64,000 nucleotides of DNA from Rhodococcus tibetensis (GTDB lineage Bacteria; Actinomycetota; Actinomycetes; Mycobacteriales; Mycobacteriaceae), in assembly GCF_024438035.1 (NCBI RefSeq), contig NZ_JANFQF010000002.1, forward strand, positions 1-64,000, read 5' to 3'. Shown piece after piece: positions 46,693-55,926 of the stretch. The notes beneath the pieces are model-generated. The model was given only the letters and a program-made list of their open reading frames with translations. It made no database searches and was not told where the DNA came from. Numbering within the stretch: the stretch's first letter is position 1; every line of letters begins with the position of its first letter. The translations under genes were made by a program, and so were the position numbers.

Positions 46693-47724
46693 ATGACTAC
46701 CCACGACGCAAGCCACCTGCCCGCGACATCGCAGTTCCGGCAGCCGCGCGCGGAATTCTGGGCCGACCGCAGGCTCACCGTCACCGAGGTGCGGAAGCTG
46801 ATCGAGAAACTCGACCCGCTCGAGGACGATGCCGAGATCACCCACCTTTCGCTCGAGGTGCTCGTTCCGCCGATGATGGCCCACGCCGTGTACGCATCGG
46901 GGACCGCACGCGGGATGACCCATCCCGCGGAGGCCGTCGTCGGCTACCGCGGTGGACGCGGTGACCAGATACTCCGACCCGAACACCGCGACCGCGACAC
47001 CCTCACGTTCTTCGGGTTGTTCATGCGCGAGGGTCACCGCAGCGCCCGCGCGCAGGAGATCTTCGATCGGGTCCAACAGATTCATCACGATGTGCGCGGT
47101 GTGGGCAACGACCTCCAGCTGCACGTCCTCGGATTGTTGATTTTCGAGCCGGAGCGCTGGGTGAGCGACCTCGGCATGCCCGGATGGTTCACCGAACGGG
47201 AGAACCTCGCCCGCTTCCACTTCTGGCAGGGCGTCGGCCGCGGCATGGGACTGAAGCAGATCCCACAGGGCTACGACGAGTTCCGGCAGTGGATCGACGA
47301 CTTCGAGCGGGAACACGCCAAGCCGACCTTCGAGGCGCAGGCGGTATACCGCAAGCAGGTCGAAGGCTTCGCCCGCTGGTTCCCGGGCCCGTCCAAGATT
47401 CTGGCCCACCAGACACTTTCCGCCGGTCTCAACCGGATGACCCGCTCGGTGGTCGACTCCGGCCCGGTCAACCCGGCAGTCCCGCTGGCCCTGTCCGCCG
47501 GTATTCGCGCCTACAAAGCCGCCGATTCCGTCCGGCGGGTCAACCTCAGCCGCACCTGGGTCGGCGAATTCAGTCGCATCGGCACCGATCCCAACCTCGC
47601 CCGCCTGGGTTACCAGCACGACATGACCGCGGACCCGCGGTACCGGCGCGTCGGCGACCCGAGCAAGAGTTACCGATTCACCGTCGCCCGCGGCGTCGAA
47701 TCCGGCGGCCGGCCAGCGAAGTAG
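46693..47724 (+). CDS. MpaB-like oxygenase-family protein 2
   Basis: The 343-residue protein resembles the MpaB/DUF2236 family, though more weakly than the gene at 43984. It has RDTLTFFGLFMREGHRSARA, QQIHHDVRGVGNDLQLHVLG and FHFWQGVGRGMGLKQIPQGY, where the IHHDVRG segment corresponds to the family's His-containing helix. GAGGAGAAGCAGGTCACG precedes the ATG. It is expected to be a haem-dependent oxygenase acting on a hydrophobic substrate. It follows the tandem palindromes and precedes a relic of a further MpaB copy, the aldehyde dehydrogenase and the ligase. Confidence 0.7.
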   Translation: MTTHDASHLPATSQFRQPRAEFWADRRLTVTEVRKLIEKLDPLEDDAEITHLSLEVLVPPMMAHAVYASGTARGMTHPAEAVVGYRGGRGDQILRPEHRDRDTLTFFGLFMREGHRSARAQEIFDRVQQIHHDVRGVGNDLQLHVLGLLIFEPERWVSDLGMPGWFTERENLARFHFWQGVGRGMGLKQIPQGYDEFRQWIDDFEREHAKPTFEAQAVYRKQVEGFARWFPGPSKILAHQTLSAGLNRMTRSVVDSGPVNPAVPLALSAGIRAYKAADSVRRVNLSRTWVGEFSRIGTDPNLARLGYQHDMTADPRYRRVGDPSKSYRFTVARGVESGGRPAK

Positions 47725-47990
47725 ATGGTCGAGACCCTGCCCTGCCGGGACATTCCCGGCGACTTCGGAATTCCGCGTGACGTCGCCGCGGAACCGCGCC
47801 GTGCGGGTACTCACCACAGCGCTGAAGGACGCCGATTCCGACACCCGGCTGGCCGTTCGTGCGGCCGATCGTGGCGCGGCGTGGCCGGCAAATGAACTAC
47901 ATGGTCAGGCAGGGGCTCCACAACCGGCCGGCCGAATACCGCGGAACCCCCGGTCGCGGGACTCCCCACCGATCGTTGAGCACAACAGGA
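47725..47990 (+). pseudogene. Relic of the 3' end of an MpaB-like gene
   Basis: Directly after the stop of the previous gene one frame reads MVETLPCRDIPGDFGIPRD, matching MVQTLPGRDVAGDLGLRPD of the intact oxygenase at 43984-45216. After a frame change it continues VRPIVARRGRQMNYMVRQGL and RPAEYRGTPGRGTP, matching VRTLASRHGQKLLDTVVDRG and RAEYRATPVAGAP at that protein's C-terminus. No start or single frame spans it, so it is a decayed partial duplicate. Confidence 0.72.
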
Positions 47991-47999
47991 GCACAGCTG

Positions 48000-49688
48000 A
48001 TGACATCACCTACCGTTTCCGAAACTCCGGCCGCCGAACTCGACCGGGCCGTCGAAGATCTCACCGCCGGCGCCAAGACCTGGTCCGCGCTGTCGCTGAC
48101 GGAGCGGCTCGCACTCGTCAAGACCACGTACGCCTCGATCGAGTCGGCCGCCGCGGAGTGGGCCGAGGCGGGGATCGTCGCGAAGGGCACCCCGCGCGGA
48201 CCGCTCGAGGGCGAAGAGTGGATGTCGGGCCCGTACGCGACGCTGGCGGGTTTCGGCGCGATCATCGACTCGCTCGAAAAGCTGGCCGCGGGCACATCGC
48301 CGCTGGCAGGCATCAAGTCGGGCACCGCGCCGGGCGGTCGCACCACCTTCCGCATGCTGCCGAGCAGCCTGCAAGAGTTCACCCTGTTCAACGGATTCAC
48401 CGCCGACTTGTGGCTCGAGCCCGGCATTTCCGCTGACCAAGCCCGTGCGCACGCCGGTCTCGGTGCCAACAAGCCGGGTGTGAACGGCGGCGTCGGACTG
48501 GTCCTGGGAGCCGGCAACATCACCGCGATCGGGCCGCTCGACGTGCTCTACGAGCTCATTGCCTCCAACCGCGCGTCCATTCTGAAGATCAACCCGACCT
48601 TCGCCGGTCTGATCGACGCCTACGCCACGGCGTTCGCGCCGCTGATCGAGGCGAACCTGCTCCGGGTGGTCAACGGCGGCGCCGAGACCGGCGGTTATCT
48701 GACGCAGCACCCGGGTATCTGCCATGTGCACATCACCGGAAGCGGTGTCACGCACGACGCCATCGTGTGGGGCGGCGGAGACAAGACTGGGGAACCGGTA
48801 CTGCGCACGCCGATCACCAGCGAACTCGGTGGTGTCTCGCCGATCATCGTCGTCCCCGGCACCTGGTCCAAGGCAGACCTGCGGTACCAGGCCGAGCATG
48901 TCGCCACCCAGCGTCTGCACAATGGCGGACACAACTGCATCGCCGGCCAAGCGTTGATCCTCTCCAGCGACTGGGCCCAGCGCGAGGAGTTCCTCGCGGT
49001 CCTGCGTGACGTGCTGGACACGCTGCCGGCCCGCGCACCGTGGTACCCCGGCACCGACCGCAAACTCGCATCGGCCGCGAGTTCGTACCCCGAGGCCGAG
49101 CAGCACGGCGGTCGGGTACTGATCGAGGTGAACGAGACCACGTCGCAGGACCTGCTCACGACCGAATACTTCGGGCCCGTCCTCGGTTTCACCTCGCTGC
49201 CCGGCACCGGTATCGAGTTCCTGCGCGCTGCAGTCGACTTCGCCAACACCAAGCTCGACGGCACCCTCGGCGCGAGCCTCATTGTCGCCCCGGCGGACCG
49301 CAAGCGGATGGGTTCGGCGTTCGACGACGCCATCGCCGACCTGCATTACGGCACCATCGGCATCAATGTGTGGAGTGCCATCGGCTTCCTGCTCCCGTCG
49401 GTGAGTTGGGGCGCCTATCCGGGCAACACCCTCGAAGCGGTCGGATCCGGCATCGGCATCGTCCACAACTCGCACCTGGTCGACAACGTCGAACGTTCCG
49501 TTCTCACCGGCCCGTTCCGCCCGTTCCCACGTTCGGTCCTCAACGGCGAGATCGCGCTGTCGCCGAAACCGAGCTGGTTCGTCACCGCGCGCAGCGCGAA
49601 GTCGACGGCCCAGAAGCTCACCGGCTACGCCGCAGCGCCGAGCTGGCTCGAGATGCCCGCCATCTTCGCCGCGGCCTTCCGCGCCTGA
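48000..49688 (+). CDS. Aldehyde dehydrogenase family protein
   Basis: The 562-residue protein is an ALDH-superfamily member, longer than the usual 480-500 residues. The catalytic Cys is Cys313 in GGHNCIAGQ and the general base Glu275 in ITSELGGVSP; the cofactor fold shows LVLGAGNITAIGPLDVLYEL and NGGAETGGYLTQHP. It should oxidise an aldehyde to an acid or CoA ester with NAD(P). ATG 48000 follows AGGAG by 8 bases. With the CoA ligase 13 bases downstream, it fits a route aldehyde to acid to acyl-CoA after oxygenase cleavage. Confidence 0.9.
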   Translation: MTSPTVSETPAAELDRAVEDLTAGAKTWSALSLTERLALVKTTYASIESAAAEWAEAGIVAKGTPRGPLEGEEWMSGPYATLAGFGAIIDSLEKLAAGTSPLAGIKSGTAPGGRTTFRMLPSSLQEFTLFNGFTADLWLEPGISADQARAHAGLGANKPGVNGGVGLVLGAGNITAIGPLDVLYELIASNRASILKINPTFAGLIDAYATAFAPLIEANLLRVVNGGAETGGYLTQHPGICHVHITGSGVTHDAIVWGGGDKTGEPVLRTPITSELGGVSPIIVVPGTWSKADLRYQAEHVATQRLHNGGHNCIAGQALILSSDWAQREEFLAVLRDVLDTLPARAPWYPGTDRKLASAASSYPEAEQHGGRVLIEVNETTSQDLLTTEYFGPVLGFTSLPGTGIEFLRAAVDFANTKLDGTLGASLIVAPADRKRMGSAFDDAIADLHYGTIGINVWSAIGFLLPSVSWGAYPGNTLEAVGSGIGIVHNSHLVDNVERSVLTGPFRPFPRSVLNGEIALSPKPSWFVTARSAKSTAQKLTGYAAAPSWLEMPAIFAAAFRA

Positions 49689-49701
49689 TCAAGGAAGCAC
49701 A

Positions 49702-51282
49702 ATGATTGTCAAGAGCCCCTTCCCGGACGTAGAGATTCCAGCGGAAACCGTCTACGACTATGTCTTCGGTTCCCTGACCGCGGCCGACCTCGACCGCGTT
49801 GCCGTCGTCGACGGTGGGCGGAGCATCACGTTCGCCGAATTGAAGGCCGATATCGACCGCTTCGCCGGGGCGCTCGCCGCCCGCGGCGTTCGACCGGGTG
49901 ACGTGGTCGCCCTGCACTCACCGAACAGTATCGGTTTCGTCATCGCGTTCCACGGGATCCTGCGGGCCGGCGCGACCGCGACCACGATCAACGTCCTGTA
50001 CAGCCCGACCGAGATCGCAGCCCAGTTGCGCGATTCGAACGCGAGTCGGTACGTCACAGTCTCACCGGTGCTGCCGAACGCTGTCGCGGCCGCCGATGAG
50101 GCCGGGCTTCCGACCGAGCACATGATCGTGCTCGACAGTGCGTGCGGGTTCGAGTCACTGGCGAGCCTGCTCGGCGAGGCCACGCCACCACCGGACGTGA
50201 CGGTGGATCCGTCGGCACTGGCCGTGCTGCCGTATTCGTCGGGAACGACCGGCCGCGCCAAGGGCGTGATGCTCACACACAGCAACCTCGTCGCCAACAT
50301 CGCCCAGTGCACACCGATGCTGCGGATCACCTCGGACGACGCGGTATCGGCCGTGCTCCCGTTCTTCCACATCTACGGCATGAACGTCATCATGAATTTG
50401 ACGCTGCGGCAACGCGGCAAGCTGGTGACACTGCCGAAATTCGATCTGCCGGAATTCCTGCGGCAGATCTCCGCGTACGAATGCACCTACCTGTTTATCG
50501 CCCCGCCGGTCGCGGTGGCTCTCGCCAAACACCCAATTGTCGAGCAGTTCGACGTGTCGAGTGTGCGCGTTATCGTCTGCGGGGCAGCACCTCTCGACGA
50601 AGCGCTCGGCAACGCACTGATGGCGCGCCTGCAGTGCCGCCTGCTGCAAGGCTTCGGCATGACCGAGCTCAGCCCCGTCTCGCACGTGACTCCCATCGAC
50701 GACCCGGACATCTCGATCGGATCGATCGGAGTCGCGGTCCCCAACATCGAATTCAAGATCGTAGACCCGGAAACGGGTACCGAGATCACCTATGTCGAAG
50801 GCGCCCGCAGTCGCCCCGGCGAGATGCTCGTCCGAGGTCCGGGGGTGATGCACGGCTATCTCGGCAATCCCGAGGCCACCGCCGCGACGATCGAACCGAA
50901 CGGGTTCCTGCACACCGGCGACATCGTCGAGGTCGGCCCGAAAGGTGAGGTCTACGTCGTGGACCGGCTCAAGGAACTCATCAAATACAAGGGCTACCAG
51001 GTCCCACCGGCCGAGCTCGAGGCACTGCTGCTCACCCACCCCGCCATCGCCGACGCTGCAGTCGTACCGTATCCCGATACCGAGGCAGGCGAAATCCCCC
51101 GCGCATTCATCGTCACCCAGCCCGGTGCCGAAGTCTTCCCCGACGAGATACTCGACTACGTCGCAGCCCGGGTCGCACCGCACAAACGCATCCGCATGCT
51201 CGAATTCATCGACGCCGTACCGAAATCGCTGTCAGGCAAAATCCTCCGCAAAGACCTCAAAGGGCGACCAGTGGCACAATGA
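49702..51282 (+). CDS. Acyl-CoA synthetase, 4-coumarate-CoA ligase type
   Basis: The 526-residue enzyme has the adenylation motifs PYSSGTTGRAKGVMLTH, LLQGFGMTELSPVSH, FLHTGDIVEVGPKGEVYVVD and the catalytic Lys near the end in GKILRKDLKGR. It activates an acid with ATP and CoA; the closest general type is 4-coumarate/fatty-acid ligases. AAGGAAGCACA precedes the ATG and the gene follows the ALDH gene by 13 bases. It closes the catabolic block and is followed by the decayed zone. Confidence 0.93.
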   Translation: MIVKSPFPDVEIPAETVYDYVFGSLTAADLDRVAVVDGGRSITFAELKADIDRFAGALAARGVRPGDVVALHSPNSIGFVIAFHGILRAGATATTINVLYSPTEIAAQLRDSNASRYVTVSPVLPNAVAAADEAGLPTEHMIVLDSACGFESLASLLGEATPPPDVTVDPSALAVLPYSSGTTGRAKGVMLTHSNLVANIAQCTPMLRITSDDAVSAVLPFFHIYGMNVIMNLTLRQRGKLVTLPKFDLPEFLRQISAYECTYLFIAPPVAVALAKHPIVEQFDVSSVRVIVCGAAPLDEALGNALMARLQCRLLQGFGMTELSPVSHVTPIDDPDISIGSIGVAVPNIEFKIVDPETGTEITYVEGARSRPGEMLVRGPGVMHGYLGNPEATAATIEPNGFLHTGDIVEVGPKGEVYVVDRLKELIKYKGYQVPPAELEALLLTHPAIADAAVVPYPDTEAGEIPRAFIVTQPGAEVFPDEILDYVAARVAPHKRIRMLEFIDAVPKSLSGKILRKDLKGRPVAQ

Positions 51283-51887
51283 ATCTTCCTCTTTCACGCG
51301 GACACGCGGCGCCTGCTGCGGGAGCGCGATAAGGCCAGTGACAATCTTGCAACTCCGAAGTTCCGCAAGCTGAACCCACACCGGCACGTCCCGAAAGCCG
51401 GCCCATGACCGGAACGAACTGAGCTGCCGGTCCCGATAGCCCCGTCCGGTGAAGAATCCCGGATCGGGGGGCGACGAACGGGACACCGGTTGATCGGTTC
51501 TGGATAGTTATGCACAGTTTCGGGTTGTCTCGCATTCGGTCCTTTCTGAGGCGCTGATTCGGGAGACCAACTTCGTTGGTAGGCGAGCGTCTACGGATCG
51601 ACGGACATGCGGATCTACGGATCTACGGATCTCGCCACCGAACGGAGTGGTCGTCCCAGTGGACTCTGGCGGGCTACCTCTTCGTCCGTCGAATCCGGAA
51701 TTGTCTCGGTATCGACCGTTACCGAGGCACAGGAAGTGAGACACACCAGGCACGACCAATAGGGATAGACCTATGAGCGAAGGCGAGCCCGAAAAGGCGG
51801 TGAACGTGGGCACCTACCAAGGCCTGGCATACGGTTCGTACCGTCGCCGACGACCGAGGTAACGGCGCAGTACGGAGAGGAGCGTTC
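51283..51887. other. Intergenic region, 605 bp, no gene
   Basis: No intact coding sequence was found. The region contains one copy of the 44-bp direct repeat (51468-51511) and a short tandem run of CGGATCTA-type units near 51608-51634. It marks the beginning of the decayed zone. Confidence 0.5.
51468..51511 (+). repeat. Direct repeat copy 1
   Basis: The 28-base block starting GGGGCGACGAACGGGACACC, then a short variable spacer, then TGGATAGTTAT, recurs at 52921-52965 in the same orientation. The two copies bracket 1.4 kb holding a broken gene, as expected for target or attachment-site repeats, though no integrase is present. Confidence 0.8.
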
Positions 51888-52892
51888 GTGGGCCGAACGA
51901 AACGCACAGCCCGCAAAGGCAGCGGCACAGAACGCCGACGTCTTACCGACCCGGAGGCGGTAGCTGCACGCACTTTGGTGTCGTCGCTCATTCCGGCTCG
52001 AGTCCGGGCCGGCGAGCGAGCATCCCAAGCAGAGCTTTTGATTCCCTGGCAGAGGACACCTAGTGGTATTCAGCCGGGAAGCTCCGTACACCTCGACGAC
52101 GCAGGATTCCCTGCCGAGGTCAGCGACTTTGTCGGAACTGACGCGCTCGTGCAGTACCACACTCTGTTCCCTGCGATGAGCGCAGCTGAGAACTTGACGA
52201 CCGTTGCTTACCTCATCGACCAGTGGGATGCGACGGGCAGGATGCGGACGGCGTCCATCATCACGCTGTGTCGATCTGCTCTTGAGTCCGCATCGCGGGC
52301 AGTCTGGGTGCTCTGCGAATCAGACCGATATGAACGTCGCAACCGTGCGCTCCGGATTTACGCGAGACGAGATTCAGCGCCACAAGAAGTACGTCACCGA
52401 ACAGGTCACGCGGCTGGACAGGACTGAAGTGAGGGCTGGCGCTGGCCCTTTGCCGTTCGAGACGACCGAGTACTTGAGCCAGCTCAAGGCGCACAAGAGT
52501 GGCGCAGAATCCGTGATGCAGGTCTTGGTCGATGCTGATGTGAGAGGTGTGCCCAACATGGAGCAGATCATTGACGCGTCGGCCGAATGGATCGATGCCA
52601 ACAATTGGTGAAGTCGGGCAGGCCGATGGCGAATTTGTCTCGACAGATGTATTCGATTGCGTCTGGTCTCGCACATGGTTCAACGTGGCCCACGCGATAT
52701 CTTCTCGGTGCCACGGACTTACACAGCGTTGTGGCCGACCTGCTGTATGTGTCACTCACGACGACAGAGGCGGCGGTCACTTTGTGGGAGACTCACGCCT
52801 CTGTGGGCCCCCGTGTCGGACGGAGCTGTCCGCAGCATCTTCGGCAAGCCGCCCGACAACTCCATCCGCGTTACGCCCCTCCCACCGAGTAG
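51888..52892 (+). pseudogene. Broken gene of unknown function with two frameshifts
   Basis: A GTG with a good GGAGAGGAG ribosome site opens MGRTKRTARKGSGTERRRL and runs to RYERRNRALR. The protein then seems to continue in the next frame (GFTRDEIQRHKKYVTEQVTR to SAEWIDANNW, about 52355-52611) and then in the third (KSGRPMANLSRQMYSIASGL, LAHGSTWPTRYLL onward). Each segment looks like real helical protein, so an ancestral gene of about 310 residues has at least two frameshifts, unless the sequence has errors. I do not recognise its family. Confidence 0.7.
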
Positions 52893-52920
52893 GGACCTCT
52901 CCCGTGCCTCCACGCCTGGC

Positions 52921-52965
52921 GGGGCGACGAACGGGACACCGGTTGATCCCGTCTTGGATAGTTAT
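52921..52965 (+). repeat. Direct repeat copy 2
   Basis: Second copy of the repeat at 51468-51511: an identical 28-base block, a 6-base variable spacer, and TGGATAGTTAT. It lies just after the broken gene. Confidence 0.8.
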
Positions 52966-53118
52966 CGACTGCAGCGATCCCGACCACGGCGGTCGCGCCG
53001 CCCCAGCCGTGCCGTGATGGGGATTTCTAAGCTGCACCATCCCCGATATAGGCCGGTTAAAAAGAATCCCGAACCCCGGCAGCCTTGCGGCGCGCGTTGC
53101 CTGCTGCCTGCTGTAGGT

Positions 53119-54638
53119 CTACTTCCGGCGCCACACTGCCCTTTCGCCTTCCGGCAAGATTTGGGGGAAGTAGAGCGCACCTTGCGCCGCTTGCGTAAGA
53201 AATTCGATCCAATGGTTGACGAACTCGTCGGCTTGCTCGTCACTGACACGAAAAAATTTCCTCGCTACCTGAACTGTGTGTATTGTCGCACTTAGTGCCA
53301 GCTGGGCGTCCCTGTCTAAGGGCGTAAGTGCGTAAGGTTCGATATTTGACCGTTGCCCTCTCAGCCGGTGGAAAGCCGTCTCGTACCAGTGGTACGAACC
53401 CTCTTCTTCGGCATCGCAGAACCAAAGACTGTGTTGCCGACCGTTGCAGCCATTTTGGTCCCTATCCTGCGTGATGGAAATTGAAAACACCGCAACCACG
53501 TCGAAAGGATTTGATGGGACTTCACGGACAGATTCCAACGGGGAAATTAATAGAGTTCCTTGCCCGAAACGGAAAGTTACATCATTCATCTGTGTGGACC
53601 GCTGAATTCCAGAAACCGAGTCGAGACTCTCGTACAGATTTGACATAAACATGTCGGCCAACGTCCTGGCTGACCCTGCAAGGCGATCTCGCCTCTCCTC
53701 TCGCGTCGTTTGCTCGACACGCTGGCGATCCTCCTCTGCGAGAGCTAGGTCTTGCTCCGCAGCCAGATCGTGCAGTTTTGCGATAGCTATGAACTGCGGA
53801 CCTTCTTCTATGGTCGAGATCCTGTCACGCACCTCGCGGGCGGTAGGACGGGCTTCCGGAGCCTTCATTAGCATGCGTAAGACGAGCTAATCGAGTTGAG
53901 AAGAGCCCGAATCCGGTCGGGGAATTTCTCCATTGAGGTGCCACTGGAAGATATCCTCTGTCGAGATGGGTCCGTGTTTCTCGAATGGGTATTTACCCAT
54001 CAGCAAGAGATACGCGGCTACTCCAAGTGCATAGATATCAGACTTTCCGCTTGCTCGGTCGCCTGTTAGCAGTTCTGGGGCGATGTACTCTTTTGTTCCC
54101 CAACCCTTCATGGTAAATGTGGCGGTCGTGGCTTCAGCTATACGAGCGAGACCGAAGTCAGTCAGGCACCAGCGGCCGCCGTACCACAGAACGTTGTCGG
54201 GTTTTATGTCTCGGTGCGTAACATGGGGACCGATATCAGCGAGGCTGGTCGCGATATCACGCAGCGCGCTGATTACCTCTTCTATGGTGAGTTTTCCGTG
54301 GGGCCGCGTTTTCCGAAAGCTCCCAAGAGAATGATCCGCGAGCGGCATCCTAAGAAACGTCTGCCCGTTTCGGGATTCGGATTCTAATATGGGTATAACG
54401 TATTTCGAGTCCGGAATTTCATTGGCCAGGACGTCGCGGACCCGCTCTACAGCCTCGTGGATAACCTTGATCGCACACGTTTCTTCTCCGCGGGTTGTCT
54501 TGAAGACTTGCCCCATGCCAGAGGCGTCGCCGATCCGCTCGACGACTGCCCATGTGCCACTTGCATACGAATGCTATCCACTACCGCACGATATCCGGAA
54601 GGTACTAGTTTCGGATATTCCTGGGCCGAATCCGGCAA
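53119..54638 (-). pseudogene. Serine/threonine protein kinase gene, interrupted
   Basis: The middle section (54516-53890) encodes most of a Hanks-type kinase: CAIKVIHEAVERV with the ATP-site Lys, VTHRDIKPDNVLW, CLTDFGLARIAE and GTKEYIAPELL. The glycine loop ERIGDASGMGQVFK lies upstream in the same frame but is preceded by a stop without a start codon; the likely N-terminus (PKLVPSGYRAVVDSIRMQ) is in another frame, so there is a frameshift near 54565. A TAG at 53887-53889 then cuts the frame, which continues in phase as LVLRMLMKAPEARPTAREV, the normal end of a kinase lobe, plus a 230-residue unknown domain. Sequence error is the alternative. Confidence 0.78.
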
Positions 54639-54806
54639 CGTGAGGCCTTGCCGTTAGCGCGCAGACCCGATGCAGGGTGGTCGTCATGCCTCAGAATCGA
54701 CCGTTTCCGAGACACCGATCCGCGAGACACCAACACGCCGTCGGGCCTCGGCGAGGACTGATCTGCGGCCGTACTCGGTTGCAGGCGGTGCGGTACTCGA
54801 TCCCGG

Positions 54807-54833
54807 TGTCAAGTTTCAGAAGGCAACTGCACG
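54807..54833 (+). repeat. IS-like end sequence, copy A
   Basis: TGTCAAGTTTCAGAAGGCAA followed by CTGCACG is closely similar to the ends at 57061-57086 and 57787-57811. Such TGTCA-starting ends with repeated CAGAAxxxxxCTGCACG blocks recall IS21-type elements, but no transposase is nearby. Confidence 0.5.
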
Positions 54834-54849
54834 GCTGTCAGGACTGGTG

Positions 54850-55926
54850 TCATTGCGATGCGTGTTGGCTCAGGTTCTCATGTTTCCAGGCCGTGGGGGT
54901 TGCCCACAGTTCATGAATATCGCCGTCCAAGCCGCGATAGGTTATGTGTTCAGTTGCGTTCTTTGGATTCGCATATCCACGAAGCATTCCGTCACATTCG
55001 TTACCCGCCTGTGTTGGCCCGAGATCGAAGAGCTGCCATTGTCCATTGAACCACAGTAGTTGGATTCGACCAAAAAGCGTCGGGTGTCGAACGGGAATGC
55101 GCTGTTGTTTTAGTGAATCAACGTATCCTTGAGCTGCATCGCTATGACTGTGGCTAACTTGGGTCGAGAGGTTGGCGAAATGCCACGCGCCATCCCACCA
55201 AAGTTCAATAATTTCCATTCCGCTTGTACGATAGACTATATGTTGGAAATCGTCGGGGGTTACGTATCCTTTGGGCTCTGTGGCGGAGGTTTTATCGTTC
55301 GGCACGCCCGCCGCTGCAAAAAGGTTATTGTAGTGCCAGCTTCCATCGTTCCAGAACTCGTGTAATCTTCCGCTCGTATCAAGGTAATTGATATGGAGGG
55401 TGTTGTTCTTGGGGTGAACATAAGCCCATGGCGTGTGCTGAGTGTTGGGCTTTTGCGACGGGAAACCGAGTTCGATGGTGAGGTTGGTAGACACCCAATT
55501 CACTCCGTGGCATGCCATGTCGATCACTTCGCCTGGCGGCTTAATCCACGCCACATGCTGCGTTCCATCATTTGCGACGTATGCGGTGATATCGGCGTGC
55601 TCTGCGGGCCCCTGGGGGCCACCGGAGTTCACGTGGGTCCACAGCCATTTTACCTGAAAGGGATCCCAGAAAAACTCAATCACATTTCCGCCAGAGTTGT
55701 AGAAAACATGCGAAGTGCCATTCGGGTGGACATATCCGAAGGCGCGATTGCCAAAAGCTAGGTGGTCGAGCTGTCCTGAATGTACATTCAGGTCCTTATA
55801 ATGCCATATTCCATTCCAATACAGCTCGTGTACGTGGTTATCAACGCCAATAAAATTGACCCACTGATGGCCGGTGGTTGGACTCGCGTATCCAATCGGT
55901 GCGGATCGCGCCTTTGTTATAGCCAC
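54850..55926 (-). CDS. Seven-repeat beta-propeller lectin-like protein
   Basis: The 358-residue protein is built of seven repeats of about 48 residues, each with a core such as VHELYWNGIWHYKDLN, IIELWWDGAWHFANLS or IHELWATPTAWKHENLS. This is the pattern of fucose-binding propeller lectins (AAL/PLL type), where the aromatic residues form sugar sites between blades. No signal peptide is seen. The GTG start follows AGGATAACGTT. The gene is clearly poorer in GC than its surroundings and uses codons such as AAT and ATA, pointing to horizontal transfer. It lies upstream of the broken kinase gene on the same strand. Confidence 0.82.
   Translation of the reverse strand: MAITKARSAPIGYASPTTGHQWVNFIGVDNHVHELYWNGIWHYKDLNVHSGQLDHLAFGNRAFGYVHPNGTSHVFYNSGGNVIEFFWDPFQVKWLWTHVNSGGPQGPAEHADITAYVANDGTQHVAWIKPPGEVIDMACHGVNWVSTNLTIELGFPSQKPNTQHTPWAYVHPKNNTLHINYLDTSGRLHEFWNDGSWHYNNLFAAAGVPNDKTSATEPKGYVTPDDFQHIVYRTSGMEIIELWWDGAWHFANLSTQVSHSHSDAAQGYVDSLKQQRIPVRHPTLFGRIQLLWFNGQWQLFDLGPTQAGNECDGMLRGYANPKNATEHITYRGLDGDIHELWATPTAWKHENLSQHASQ

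Noticed and set aside
48006-49475. 489-codon minus-strand frame opposite the aldehyde dehydrogenase
   Set aside because: Antisense shadow of a gene with intact catalytic motifs.
51468-51511. tRNA-derived attachment site
   Set aside because: The repeat does not fold as a tRNA end, and no tRNA or integrase gene is nearby.
51608-51634. CRISPR or microsatellite array
   Set aside because: Only about three short CGGATCTA-like units occur, without spacers or cas genes.
53887-53889. Programmed amber readthrough or pyrrolysine use in the kinase gene
   Set aside because: No readthrough context or supporting genes are seen, and the same gene also has a frameshift, so decay or sequence error is simpler.
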